Assembly: GCA_000434215.1 (NCBI GenBank)
Contig: HF999737.1
Location: 1,421 to 7,641 of the forward strand
Length of the DNA: 6,221 bases
From: Bacteroides sp. CAG:144
GTDB lineage: Bacteria > Bacteroidota > Bacteroidia > Bacteroidales > UBA11471
Reading direction: 5' to 3'
The notes beneath the pieces are model-generated. The model did no database searches. It was given only the letters and a program-made list of their open reading frames with translations, and was not told the DNA's origin. The position numbers were made by a program, and so were the translations under genes. This document shows, in pieces, positions 1 through 6,221 of the stretch (position 1 is its first letter; each line of letters starts with the position of its first letter).

Positions 1-456
1 GTCATCACCGGTGTTGTTCAGGGTGTACCCGTAGGATTGGGCGAACCTGTATTCAATAAACTGCACGCCGATTTGGGTGCCGCGATGTTGGGGATCAATG
101 CCGTGAAAGGTTTTGAATACGGTATGGGGTTCGGCGGAGTACAATATCGTGGTTCTCAGATGAACGATACGTTTGTCGTGCAGGACAGCCTTGTCATGAC
201 CGAAACCAATCATTCGGGTGGCATACAAGGAGGTATTTCCAATGGCGGGGATATTTATTTCAGGGTTGCATTCAAGCCGGTGGCAACTCTTTTGCGTGAT
301 GTTGCTACCATCGACAAAGCCGGAAATCCGGTTATTGTTAAGGCGCGCGGTCGTCATGACCCGTGCGTTTTACCCCGAGCAGTACCCGTCGTCGAGGCTA
401 TGGCTGCTATGGTTGTGCTCGACCATTATCTGATGAACAAGACAAAACATCTTTAA
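1..456 (+). CDS. aroC: Chorismate synthase, C-terminal part (5' end outside window)
   Basis: Chorismate synthase converts 5-enolpyruvylshikimate-3-phosphate to chorismate with reduced FMN, the last shared step of the cytosolic aromatic pathway. The reading frame is open from base 1 and ends at TAA 454-456, leaving 151 residues. The family is usually about 350-360 residues, so roughly 200 N-terminal residues lie to the left. The visible part begins [18 protein letters not shown], a typical family stretch, followed by [33 protein letters not shown] (208-246) is a conserved glycine-rich segment. RHDPC through PVVEAM (352-402) fits the third chorismate synthase signature pattern, including its Arg-His-Asp and Glu. 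The TTG at 37 is an internal Leu codon, not a start. The next gene begins 7 bases after the stop, which suggests co-transcription. Identification is secure; only the 5' end is missing. Confidence 0.97.
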   Translation, partial: VITGVVQGVPVGLGEPVFNKLHADLGAAMLGINAVKGFEYGMGFGGVQYRGSQMNDTFVVQDSLVMTETNHSGGIQGGISNGGDIYFRVAFKPVATLLRDVATIDKAGNPVIVKARGRHDPCVLPRAVPVVEAMAAMVVLDHYLMNKTKHL

Positions 457-463
457 AAAATAT

Positions 464-1828
464 ATGAATATGGATATAAAGTCGTATATCGAGGCGAATA
501 AGGCCCGATTCAGAGAGGAGCTTTTTTCGCTGATCCGCATTCCATCTATCAGTTCCGACTCTTCCCGAAAAGCCGATATGGAGGCTTGTGCCGCCCGTTG
601 GCGGGAACTGCTTTTGGCAGCCGGAGTCGATCATGCCGAAGTCATGCCTACCTCTGCATCTCCGGTGGTGTTTGCCGAGAAAATTTTGGATGCGGCATGG
701 CCTACGGTACTTGTTTACGGGCATTATGATGTGATGCCCGTAGAGCCTCTCGAATTATGGAATACAGAGCCTTTCGAGCCGGTCATCAAAGACGGAATCC
801 TTTATGCCCGGGGAGCCGATGACGATAAAGGCCAGTCGTTTTTACAGCTCAAAGCTTTTGAATATGCCTTGAAAGAGGGAATATTACGTTGCAATGTGAA
901 GTTCATCATCGAAGGTGGAGAAGAAATAGGTTCGCCCGGAGTCGAAGAATTTTGCCATGCGCATACCGATATGTTGAAAGCCGACATCATCTTGGTGTCC
1001 GATACCAGTATGGTAGGAGCCGACATACCTTCTATTACGACGGGTTTACGCGGTTTGGCATATTGGCAGGTCGAGGTAACCGGACCCAATCACGATTTGC
1101 ATTCGGGTATTTTCGGCGGAGCGGTAGCCAATCCCATCAATGTCCTTTGTCAGATGATTGCCGCCCTTACCGATGCCGATGGTCGTGTTACACTGCCCGG
1201 TTTTTATGATGATGTCGAGGAAGTTTCCCGTGAAGAACGCGATATGTTGGCAGCTGTTCCTTACGATGAAGACAAATATAAAGCTAATGTAGGTGTGAAA
1301 ACGCTTTTCGGCGAGAAAGGTTATACGACACTCGAACGTACGGCCATACGTCCCACTTTCGATGTCTGCGGCATTTGGGGTGGTTATACAGGAGAAGGAG
1401 CCAAGACGGTACTGCCGTCGAAAGCTTACGCCAAATTGTCGAGCCGGCTTGTTCCGCATCAGAATCATCATAAAATAGAACAGTTGATGATCGACCATTT
1501 CAGACGGGTCGTTCCTGATACGGTACAAGTGAAAATAGAGGCGATACATGGCGGCGAGAGCTATGTGTGTCCGATAGATATTCCGGCGTATAAGGCGGCC
1601 GAGAAGGGCTATGAAGAGGCTTTCGGAAAACGTCCGTTGGCCGTACGTCGCGGAGGTAGCATTCCTATCATCGCCGTTTTCGAACAGGTGCTGGGCATCA
1701 AGTCCATACTTATGGGCTTCGGTCTCGAAAGCGATGCAACCCATTCTCCCAACGAAAATATACCTGTCGATATTTTGCAAAAAGGGATTATTGCCGTTGT
1801 CGGATTTTATAAAAATTTCGGGCATTGA
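464..1828 (+). CDS. M20 family metallo-dipeptidase (carnosinase-like)
   Basis: This 454-residue protein is a predicted cytosolic dizinc peptidase of the M20 family, CNDP/PepV-like branch, likely to cleave dipeptides. Recognisable elements in order: GHYDVMP with zinc ligand His87 and Asp89; RGADDDKGQ with bridging Asp120; EGGEEIGS with catalytic Glu153 and zinc ligand Glu154; Asp180 in LVSD; DLHSG with His213 in the lid/dimerisation domain; and DATHSPNE with zinc ligand His427. All the expected metal ligands are therefore present. Length is normal for the family, and no signal peptide is seen. ATG 464 is taken as the start; ATG 470, two codons later, is equally possible, and neither has a clear Shine-Dalgarno, only an A-rich leader. 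The gene lies 7 bases after aroC, and its stop overlaps the next start. Substrate cannot be read from sequence. Confidence 0.93.
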   Translation: MNMDIKSYIEANKARFREELFSLIRIPSISSDSSRKADMEACAARWRELLLAAGVDHAEVMPTSASPVVFAEKILDAAWPTVLVYGHYDVMPVEPLELWNTEPFEPVIKDGILYARGADDDKGQSFLQLKAFEYALKEGILRCNVKFIIEGGEEIGSPGVEEFCHAHTDMLKADIILVSDTSMVGADIPSITTGLRGLAYWQVEVTGPNHDLHSGIFGGAVANPINVLCQMIAALTDADGRVTLPGFYDDVEEVSREERDMLAAVPYDEDKYKANVGVKTLFGEKGYTTLERTAIRPTFDVCGIWGGYTGEGAKTVLPSKAYAKLSSRLVPHQNHHKIEQLMIDHFRRVVPDTVQVKIEAIHGGESYVCPIDIPAYKAAEKGYEEAFGKRPLAVRRGGSIPIIAVFEQVLGIKSILMGFGLESDATHSPNENIPVDILQKGIIAVVGFYKNFGH

Positions 1829-2766
1829 TGGCAGATCATATTCGACCGCTTTATGCCGATATGGGAAATTATTTGGCTTCCCGTTTCCCGTATAAGGTAC
1901 AGAAAATCTCGCTGAATGCGGGATTTTCTTGTCCCAATCGGGACGGCACGAAAGGGTTGGGCGGTTGTTCTTACTGCAATAACCAGACTTTCAGCCCCGA
2001 TTACTGTCATACGGGGAGGAGTATTACGGAGCAACTCGATGAAGGTATTGCTTTTTTTGCTCGTAAATATCCCGAGATGAAATATTTGGCCTATTTTCAG
2101 GCCTATACCGGCACTTATGGAGAAATGTCCCGTCTTGTGACTTGTTACGAAGAAGCGTTGGCTCACGCCGGTGTCGTGGGGCTTATCATCGGTACGCGGC
2201 CCGATTGCATGCCGGGGGAGTTGCTCGAATATCTGGCGACTCTTTCCCGCCGGTGTTACATGATGGTGGAGTATGGTATCGAGAGTACGCTCGATGCTAC
2301 GCTCCTGAAAATCAATCGGGGGCATGACTATGCTTGTGCCGTCGATGCGGTGAGGCGCACGGCAGAGGCGGGTATTCCCGTCGGAGCACACATGATATTG
2401 GGGCTTCCCGGAGAAAGCCGGGGTGAAATGCTGTCTCATGCCGCCCGTCTTTCGGAATTGCCGTTGACAATGGTAAAGTTACATCAGTTGCAGTTGATAC
2501 GGGGCACACGCATGGCACGGGAGTATGAGCGTGAACCTGCCGATTTTCACCTTTATGCGGTCGATGAGTATATCGACTTAGCGATAGATTTTATCGAACG
2601 GTTACGTCCCGACATCGTTGTCGAACGGTTTGTGTCCCAGTCTCCCGATACATTGCTCATCGCACCCCGTTGGGGATTGAAAAACCATGAGTTTTCGGCA
2701 CGTCTTTTGAGGCGCATGCGGGAACGGGGAACTTATCAAGGACGTCTCTATGAAAAACAGGAATAA
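1828..2766 (+). CDS. YhcC-type (TIGR01212) radical SAM protein
   Basis: This 312-residue protein is a predicted radical S-adenosylmethionine enzyme of the YhcC/TIGR01212 family, whose reaction is not established as far as I know. The iron-sulfur cluster motif is CPNRDGTKGLGGCSYC, with Cys35, Cys47 and Cys50 (C-x11-C-x2-C). Further conserved stretches are YFQAYTGTY (89-97), GTRPDC (122-127), VEYGIES (147-153), RGHD (164-167), HMILGLPGE (188-196), KLHQLQLIRGT (217-227), ERFVSQSP (266-273) and PRWGLKN (280-286). Length matches the family. ATG 1828 is chosen over the in-frame TTG three bases upstream: it gives the usual MADHI-like start and shares a base with the dipeptidase TGA (TGATG), a classic translational coupling arrangement. 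A terminator hairpin begins at its stop codon. The family is certain; the function is not. Confidence 0.94.
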   Translation: MADHIRPLYADMGNYLASRFPYKVQKISLNAGFSCPNRDGTKGLGGCSYCNNQTFSPDYCHTGRSITEQLDEGIAFFARKYPEMKYLAYFQAYTGTYGEMSRLVTCYEEALAHAGVVGLIIGTRPDCMPGELLEYLATLSRRCYMMVEYGIESTLDATLLKINRGHDYACAVDAVRRTAEAGIPVGAHMILGLPGESRGEMLSHAARLSELPLTMVKLHQLQLIRGTRMAREYEREPADFHLYAVDEYIDLAIDFIERLRPDIVVERFVSQSPDTLLIAPRWGLKNHEFSARLLRRMRERGTYQGRLYEKQE

Positions 2767-2804
2767 AGAGGGTGGAAAAAACATTTTCTCCCTCTTTATA
2801 TTTT
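2764..2804 (+). terminator. Intrinsic terminator between convergent genes, possibly bidirectional
   Basis: TAAAGAGGG (2764-2772) pairs perfectly with CCCTCTTTA (2790-2798). After one T-T mismatch the stem continues with G-C, G-T and three A-T pairs, leaving a five-base loop (AAACA, 2779-2783). On the plus strand the stem is followed by a T-rich run (TATTTTG). On the minus strand it is followed by ATTCCTGTTTTT, so the hairpin could also end the lipoprotein transcript, whose stop lies about 60 bases away. The left arm starts inside the radical SAM stop codon. Termination is inferred from structure and position only. Confidence 0.7.
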
Positions 2805-2860
2805 GATTATGTCGGGGACGGAAATCTGTGAAAGATATTCATCGGGAGAAGCAAGACATT

Positions 2861-4294
2861 TTAAAGCGCATCATCTTGTGAGGGCTGGGTATAATTGCTG
2901 GCTCCGATGTCGGGACGGGTGCCGTCGGTAGGACGGGGTATGCCGTAGAGGTCCACGGCGGTGGTGTCATTGAGATAGGCTGTGCTTCCGGCTTCCCGGG
3001 CAGGGGAAGATTCGGTAATCCTGAAATCGAAAATGTAGTTGTCGCCCGTAGCAACAAAGGCAGGGTCTTTTTCCCAGATACAGGATAAAAAGTTTTCGTC
3101 ATCTTCTCCGTTTACTTGGAAAAGGCAGTTGTCGAAAGAGATATTCAATCCTTCTATTTCGCTTGGTGCCATGAAAAGTCCACGGGTCGTTACGATACTG
3201 TTGGCTATAAGGAAACGGGGCTGCATTTCGGGAGCGACAGAGTCGGCAGGAGAATATTCCAGAAGAGTAAGAGCCGGTGTAGAGATAACGTCCCAATTAT
3301 AAAGATTGGCTACGGTACAATGTATCCATTCCGAGCGGCAAGCCGTAAGGTGCAGCAACGCTCCGCCTGCATTGGTGAGTTGGCAGTTATACCCGTTGAT
3401 TCGTGCATGAGAGGCCGAAATAAGGTGTGAAGCCGAGTTGTGGACGATACTGTGCTGCAAAGTCAGCTTATCGCGGGAAATATCGCTCGAATCGATGCGG
3501 ATTCCCCATGATGAACCGTGCATATCGACGTATTCCCAAAGATTTTCGTAACTCTCCGGCCCGAACTGTACCCCCCCCCATTGTCCGGAGTAGAAGTCGT
3601 AAGGCAGATCGGGAAAAACATTGTCGGTACGGTCGCCTCTCAGAGTAACACGTTTTGAGGCAGTGCCTTGTGCCCGCATGCGTCCGTCGATGCGCACGAA
3701 AGCTTTGTCATGCAGATACAGGGTAGTCCCTTCGGTGAGAGATAGAGTTGCATTGGAAGCGACGACAAGGCTGTCGTAAATAAGGAACGGACGTTTGTCG
3801 GTAAATGTCGTATCGGTCGAAATGATTTTTCCACCTCGAAATACGACGGCATTTTGCCCGTAGGCTTCTATTTTCACATCTTGCTTTACTCCGTTTGTAA
3901 GGAAAACGATAGAGTCTTTGACAAGGAACGGGGTCGATACGTCAGTCGGGTCGATATTCGCCTCTACAAAGACGTAAAGGCTGTCCTGTGCACTTAATTC
4001 GATAGGGCCGGCTTCGGGGCCTTTTTCTCCGTCGACGTTGATATGGAATCCCGAATGTTCGGCATCGGCCAGACGTACCGATTCGATTCGTACCGCCCGA
4101 TTATTGCGATTGTAGACGCGAAACGAAAGGGTGGCTGTACCTTTGTCGGTAAAAATCGTGTCGAATTTTACGATATCGGTCGAGAACGATAGTACGTGCG
4201 ACGGGTCGTCGGTAAACTTTTCGTCGAAACAGCTTGTCGCGAGGAATGCGATTACTACCGAGATGACGCTTATGAGTATGACCTTCTTTTTCAT
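2861..4294 (-). CDS. Outer-membrane lipoprotein with predicted right-handed beta-helix
   Basis: This 477-residue predicted lipoprotein has unknown function. MKKK is followed by a hydrophobic segment (about 5-19) and the lipobox ATSC, with Cys22 as the lipidated residue. The next residues, FDEKF, are acidic at +2 and +3, loosely like Bacteroidota surface-export signals. Residues about 33-145 look like an immunoglobulin-like beta-sandwich (a run of alternating strands including TLSFRVYNRNNRAVRIESV). From about 170 to 430, short strand-turn repeats such as EGTTLYLHDKAFVRIDGRM and QWGGVQF suggest a right-handed beta-helix of the pectin lyase fold. The C-terminus, AVDLYGIPRP then PDIGAS (about 446-466), resembles the DIGA end of choice-of-anchor Q-type proteins. 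ATG 4294 is preferred to the in-frame ATG at 4354, which would add 20 polar residues before the signal peptide. No catalytic motif is evident, so ligand binding is as likely as lyase activity. A nine-G tract lies at residues 239-242. Confidence 0.85.
   Translation of the reverse strand: MKKKVILISVISVVIAFLATSCFDEKFTDDPSHVLSFSTDIVKFDTIFTDKGTATLSFRVYNRNNRAVRIESVRLADAEHSGFHINVDGEKGPEAGPIELSAQDSLYVFVEANIDPTDVSTPFLVKDSIVFLTNGVKQDVKIEAYGQNAVVFRGGKIISTDTTFTDKRPFLIYDSLVVASNATLSLTEGTTLYLHDKAFVRIDGRMRAQGTASKRVTLRGDRTDNVFPDLPYDFYSGQWGGVQFGPESYENLWEYVDMHGSSWGIRIDSSDISRDKLTLQHSIVHNSASHLISASHARINGYNCQLTNAGGALLHLTACRSEWIHCTVANLYNWDVISTPALTLLEYSPADSVAPEMQPRFLIANSIVTTRGLFMAPSEIEGLNISFDNCLFQVNGEDDENFLSCIWEKDPAFVATGDNYIFDFRITESSPAREAGSTAYLNDTTAVDLYGIPRPTDGTRPDIGASNYTQPSQDDAL
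3571..3579. repeat. Nine-base homopolymer (C9 plus strand, G9 in coding strand) inside the lipoprotein gene
   Basis: Nine consecutive C residues read as TGG GGG GGG GTA on the coding strand, encoding Trp-Gly-Gly-Val (residues 239-242) in the predicted beta-helix. The frame is intact in this copy. Loss or gain of one base would shift the frame about halfway through the protein. The dipeptidase encodes its own Trp-Gly-Gly with TGG GGT GGT (about 1376-1384), so a pure G run is not required by the amino acids. Confidence 0.95.
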
Positions 4295-4421
4295 ATCGAT
4301 TAAATAACGCTTTTCTTTTTGCTTTATTGTATTTAGCCAGACTATTTCCGGCATCGAAAATCGTCTTAAAAATAGGATAACCCGGAAACTTCACCTATTT
4401 TTGTGTCAAATATTTTCCGAT
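4295..4421. promoter_or_regulatory. Divergent intergenic region between the lipoprotein gene and lpxB
   Basis: This 127-base A/T-rich gap separates two genes read away from each other, so it should contain both promoters. The lpxB side has TATTTTTG at 4396-4403. On the lipoprotein side I find only imperfect -7 candidates: TATTTTTA on the minus strand (4366-4373, one mismatch) and the weaker TAAATACA. No clear operator, riboswitch or hairpin was recognised by eye. Confidence 0.5.
4396..4403 (+). promoter_or_regulatory. Candidate Bacteroidota -7 promoter element for lpxB
   Basis: TATTTTTG matches the TAnnTTTG consensus of the principal Bacteroidota sigma factor exactly and ends 18 bases before the lpxB ATG. 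I see no good TTTG-like -33 element at the expected distance; that stretch is TCTTAAAAATAGGATAA. Transcription would start at about 4409-4411, giving a very short leader. This is a pattern match plus position, not proof. Confidence 0.5.
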
Positions 4422-5552
4422 ATGAAATATTATTTGATTGCCGGTGAAGCATCGGGCGACTTGCATGCAGCCAATCTTATGCGTGCCATTCGCGAGTGCG
4501 ACCCGCAAGCCGAATTCCGCTTTTGGGGGGGAGATGCCATGCAACAGGTCGGCGGGACGCTTGTGCGCCATTATCGCGAAATGGCCTATATGGGTTTTGT
4601 GCAGGTGGCATTGCACCTTCGGCAAGTCTTGAAAAATATAACTTTGTGCAAGAACGATTTGGCAGCTTATCGTCCCGATGTCCTGATTTTGGTCGATTAT
4701 CCCGGCTTCAACTTGAAAATAGCCCGTTATGCCAAAGAGCAGTTGCATCTGCCGGTGCATTACTACATATCGCCGAAGATTTGGGCATGGAAAGAGTATC
4801 GTATCAAGGAGATAAAACGTTATGTCGATCGCATGTATTCGATACTCCCTTTCGAGGTCGATTTCTATCGCAAGCACGGATATGCGATCGACTATGTCGG
4901 AAATCCTACGGTCGATGAATTACACGGGCGAGCCGATGCCGATGAGACTTTCTGCCATTTTACGACCGAAAACCGATTGTCGGATAAGCCTATCATAGCC
5001 CTTCTTCCCGGTAGTCGTCTGGCCGAGATAAAAGACAATCTGAGCATCATGATCAGTGCGGCTTCTTCTTTCCCCGATTACCAGATTGTGATTGCCGGGG
5101 CGCCCGGTGTCCCTCCTCGATTCTATGATCCTTATTTGAGGCAGGGAAAGATTTCTATTGTTTTCGGAAAGACCTATCGGTTGTTACAGCAATCGCATGC
5201 TGCTTTGGTAACTTCGGGCACGGCTACGCTCGAAACGGCCTTGTTACGTGTGCCGCAAGTGGTTGGTTATTTTATGAGGGGCGGACAGTTTACCTATTCG
5301 CTTTTCAGGCCGTTTATCAAAGTCGATTATATTTCTTTGGTCAATCTTATTGCCGACGCCCCAGTGGTGAAAGAGCTTCTCGTGCATCATTTCTCGGTCG
5401 AGAATGCCCGTAGGGCTCTCGAACCGTTATTGGGAGAGACACCCGAGCGTGCTGCCATGTTGAGCGGTTACGACGAGGTGGCAGTCCGTCTCGGAAGCCC
5501 CGGAGCTCCACAGCGTGCCGCCCGTCTCATTGTCGAGAGTTTGTCAGCTTAG
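4422..5552 (+). CDS. lpxB: Lipid-A-disaccharide synthase
   Basis: LpxB is a GT19 glycosyltransferase at the inner membrane that joins UDP-2,3-diacylglucosamine to lipid X to make the lipid A disaccharide, with release of UDP. The 376-residue protein is of normal length and carries the expected blocks: GEASGDLHAA (8-17), FWGGDAM (34-40), VDYPGFNL (91-98), YYISPKIWAWKE (114-125), ILPFE (141-145), YVGNP (158-162), LLPGSRLAEI (194-203), TSGTATLE (264-271) and YISLVNLI (303-310). ATG 4422 is chosen because the protein then starts MKYYLIAGEASGD as in homologues; the in-frame TTG at 4401 falls inside the likely promoter. The gene seems to have its own promoter, is divergent from the lipoprotein gene, and its last 26 bases overlap the 3' end of the convergent ATPase gene. 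A G7 run (4525-4531) encodes part of WGG. Confidence 0.97.
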   Translation: MKYYLIAGEASGDLHAANLMRAIRECDPQAEFRFWGGDAMQQVGGTLVRHYREMAYMGFVQVALHLRQVLKNITLCKNDLAAYRPDVLILVDYPGFNLKIARYAKEQLHLPVHYYISPKIWAWKEYRIKEIKRYVDRMYSILPFEVDFYRKHGYAIDYVGNPTVDELHGRADADETFCHFTTENRLSDKPIIALLPGSRLAEIKDNLSIMISAASSFPDYQIVIAGAPGVPPRFYDPYLRQGKISIVFGKTYRLLQQSHAALVTSGTATLETALLRVPQVVGYFMRGGQFTYSLFRPFIKVDYISLVNLIADAPVVKELLVHHFSVENARRALEPLLGETPERAAMLSGYDEVAVRLGSPGAPQRAARLIVESLSA

Positions 5553-6221
5553 GTTTCATACTTCTGATTGTATCGGCCAGTGCGGAAAAAGAGGGGAGTG
5601 TGCAAGTCGTTCCGTTGTACGCGAGAGAGATGCAATTTACTGCATTGATGGAAATATGAGGTATTTCTCCGTTTTTGTGGGTATGTCTGTTTTCGGCAGA
5701 TACCGAAACGTTTTCATCGATGAGACAGGAAAATCCATTGCGATTCAGCAGGTTGATACCCCAATGCAATAAAGTGGGGTCGGCGGCGGTAAGAGTAATG
5801 GGAGTACGGCTGTGTACGAGAGGGTAATAACTGCCGTGTTCGGTATCGAATCGGATATTCTCCGACGGGAAGAGTTTATCGAGTCGGCCGGCGAGAATCA
5901 TATCTTCGGTTGCTCCGCATTCGAGACCATTCCCGGGAGAGAGCAGCCACAACCGATCTGCCAAGACGAGTGCCTGCTCTACATCGTGTGTCGACATAAG
6001 AATTGTTTTCCCGTTTTCTTCGGCCAGGCGATGTAGCAGCGACATGGTTTCGATACGGCTGGGAAGGTCGAGAAACGCGGTAGGCTCGTCGAGTAGTATG
6101 ACATCGCTTTCCTGTGCCAGCGCTTTGGCGATGAAGGCTTTTTGTCTTTCTCCGTCGGAAAGTTGCGAGAGATAAGTGTCCCGTTTGTGGGAGATGCCGA
6201 CTTGCTCCATGACTGCTTCTG
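5527..6221 (-). CDS. ABC transporter ATP-binding protein, FecE/BtuD-like, with C-terminal extension (5' end outside window)
   Basis: This is the ATPase subunit of a probable iron-chelate, haem or cobalamin importer, acting on the cytoplasmic face of the inner membrane. The frame is open to the right edge, and codons for EAV precede the ATG at 6210, so that ATG is internal. Walker A and the Q-loop lie outside the window. Counting from the Met at 6210: signature motif LSDGERQ (17-23, Asp in place of the usual second Gly), Walker B VILLDEP (37-43), D-loop AFLD (45-48) and switch His75 in STHDVEQA. FecE-like features follow to about residue 131 (GATEDMILAGRLDKLF). About 95 further residues (132-227) form an extension beyond a standard FecE. 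The gene ends inside lpxB, overlapping it tail to tail. Permease and binding-protein genes would be expected further right. The class is certain; the substrate is inferred only from similarity. Confidence 0.9.
   Translation of the reverse strand, partial: EAVMEQVGISHKRDTYLSQLSDGERQKAFIAKALAQESDVILLDEPTAFLDLPSRIETMSLLHRLAEENGKTILMSTHDVEQALVLADRLWLLSPGNGLECGATEDMILAGRLDKLFPSENIRFDTEHGSYYPLVHSRTPITLTAADPTLLHWGINLLNRNGFSCLIDENVSVSAENRHTHKNGEIPHISINAVNCISLAYNGTTCTLPSFSALADTIRSMKPKLTNSRQ

Noticed and set aside
1046..1825. Open frame of 259 codons on the minus strand inside the dipeptidase gene
   Set aside because: It is fully antisense to a gene with all M20 metal-binding motifs. Its translation shows no recognisable family, and it is explained by the codon composition of the real gene.
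1825..1827. TTG as start of the radical SAM gene
   Set aside because: The ATG three bases later is a better start and forms the TGATG junction.
1807..2439. Open frame of 210 codons on the minus strand opposite the radical SAM gene
   Set aside because: It is antisense to a clear TIGR01212 protein, with no recognisable motifs and no plausible start context.
4295..4354. N-terminal extension of 20 residues on the lipoprotein (start at 4354)
   Set aside because: It would bury the signal peptide behind a polar stretch; the MKKK start at 4294 gives a standard lipoprotein leader.
4525..4531. G7 run in lpxB as a second phase-variable site
   Set aside because: Seven bases is short for frequent slippage, the Trp-Gly-Gly it encodes looks like part of the normal LpxB sequence, and lpxB is normally needed for growth.
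4395..4877. Open frame of 160 codons on the minus strand opposite the start of lpxB
   Set aside because: It is a shadow of the conserved lpxB frame and would overlap the divergent promoter region.
5515..5772. Short plus-strand frame downstream of lpxB
   Set aside because: It lies opposite the ATPase C-terminal domain and resembles no known protein.
1..6221. A new defence, mobile or biosynthetic system
   Set aside because: Five of the six genes belong to familiar housekeeping, peptidase, radical SAM and transport families, and the sixth is a lone lipoprotein. No transposase, integrase, inverted terminal repeats, spacer array or RNA gene was seen.

Overview
The window looks like ordinary chromosome from a Gram-negative member of the Bacteroidota, probably order Bacteroidales. 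The evidence is: a lipid A gene (lpxB); a lipoprotein with acidic residues directly after its lipobox cysteine; a TAnnTTTG-type -7 element ahead of lpxB; A/T-rich leaders without strong Shine-Dalgarno sequences; and a FecE/BtuD-like ATPase with a long tail of a kind I recall from this phylum. Genus cannot be fixed from the sequence alone.

Layout. Positions 1-2766 hold a tightly packed plus-strand run: the 3' end of chorismate synthase (aroC), an M20-family metallo-dipeptidase 7 bases later, and a YhcC/TIGR01212-type radical SAM protein whose ATG overlaps the dipeptidase stop codon in a TGATG junction. A hairpin at about 2764-2804 closes this run. It lies between convergent genes and may also stop transcription from the other side. 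A 477-residue lipoprotein with a predicted beta-helix follows on the minus strand (2861-4294). It is divergent from lpxB (4422-5552, plus strand) across a 127-base gap that must hold both promoters. The 3' end of lpxB overlaps the 3' end of a minus-strand ABC transporter ATPase (5527 to the right edge) by 26 bases. That ATPase is cut off before its Walker A motif.

How the genes relate. The aroC, dipeptidase and radical SAM genes are probably co-transcribed but have no obvious shared pathway: aromatic amino acid precursor synthesis, peptide breakdown and an uncharacterised radical enzyme. LpxB makes the lipid A disaccharide of the outer membrane. The lipoprotein is an envelope protein of unknown role. 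The ATPase probably powers uptake of an iron chelate, haem or cobalamin, with partner genes outside the window to the right.

I found no mobile element, CRISPR array, tRNA, rRNA or convincing new multi-gene system. The most interesting local signals are an uninterrupted nine-G tract in the coding strand of the lipoprotein gene (a possible slippage site), the lipoprotein's unusual architecture, the extra C-terminal domain on the ATPase, and the tail-to-tail overlap at lpxB. There is no stretch longer than 300 bases without a gene.
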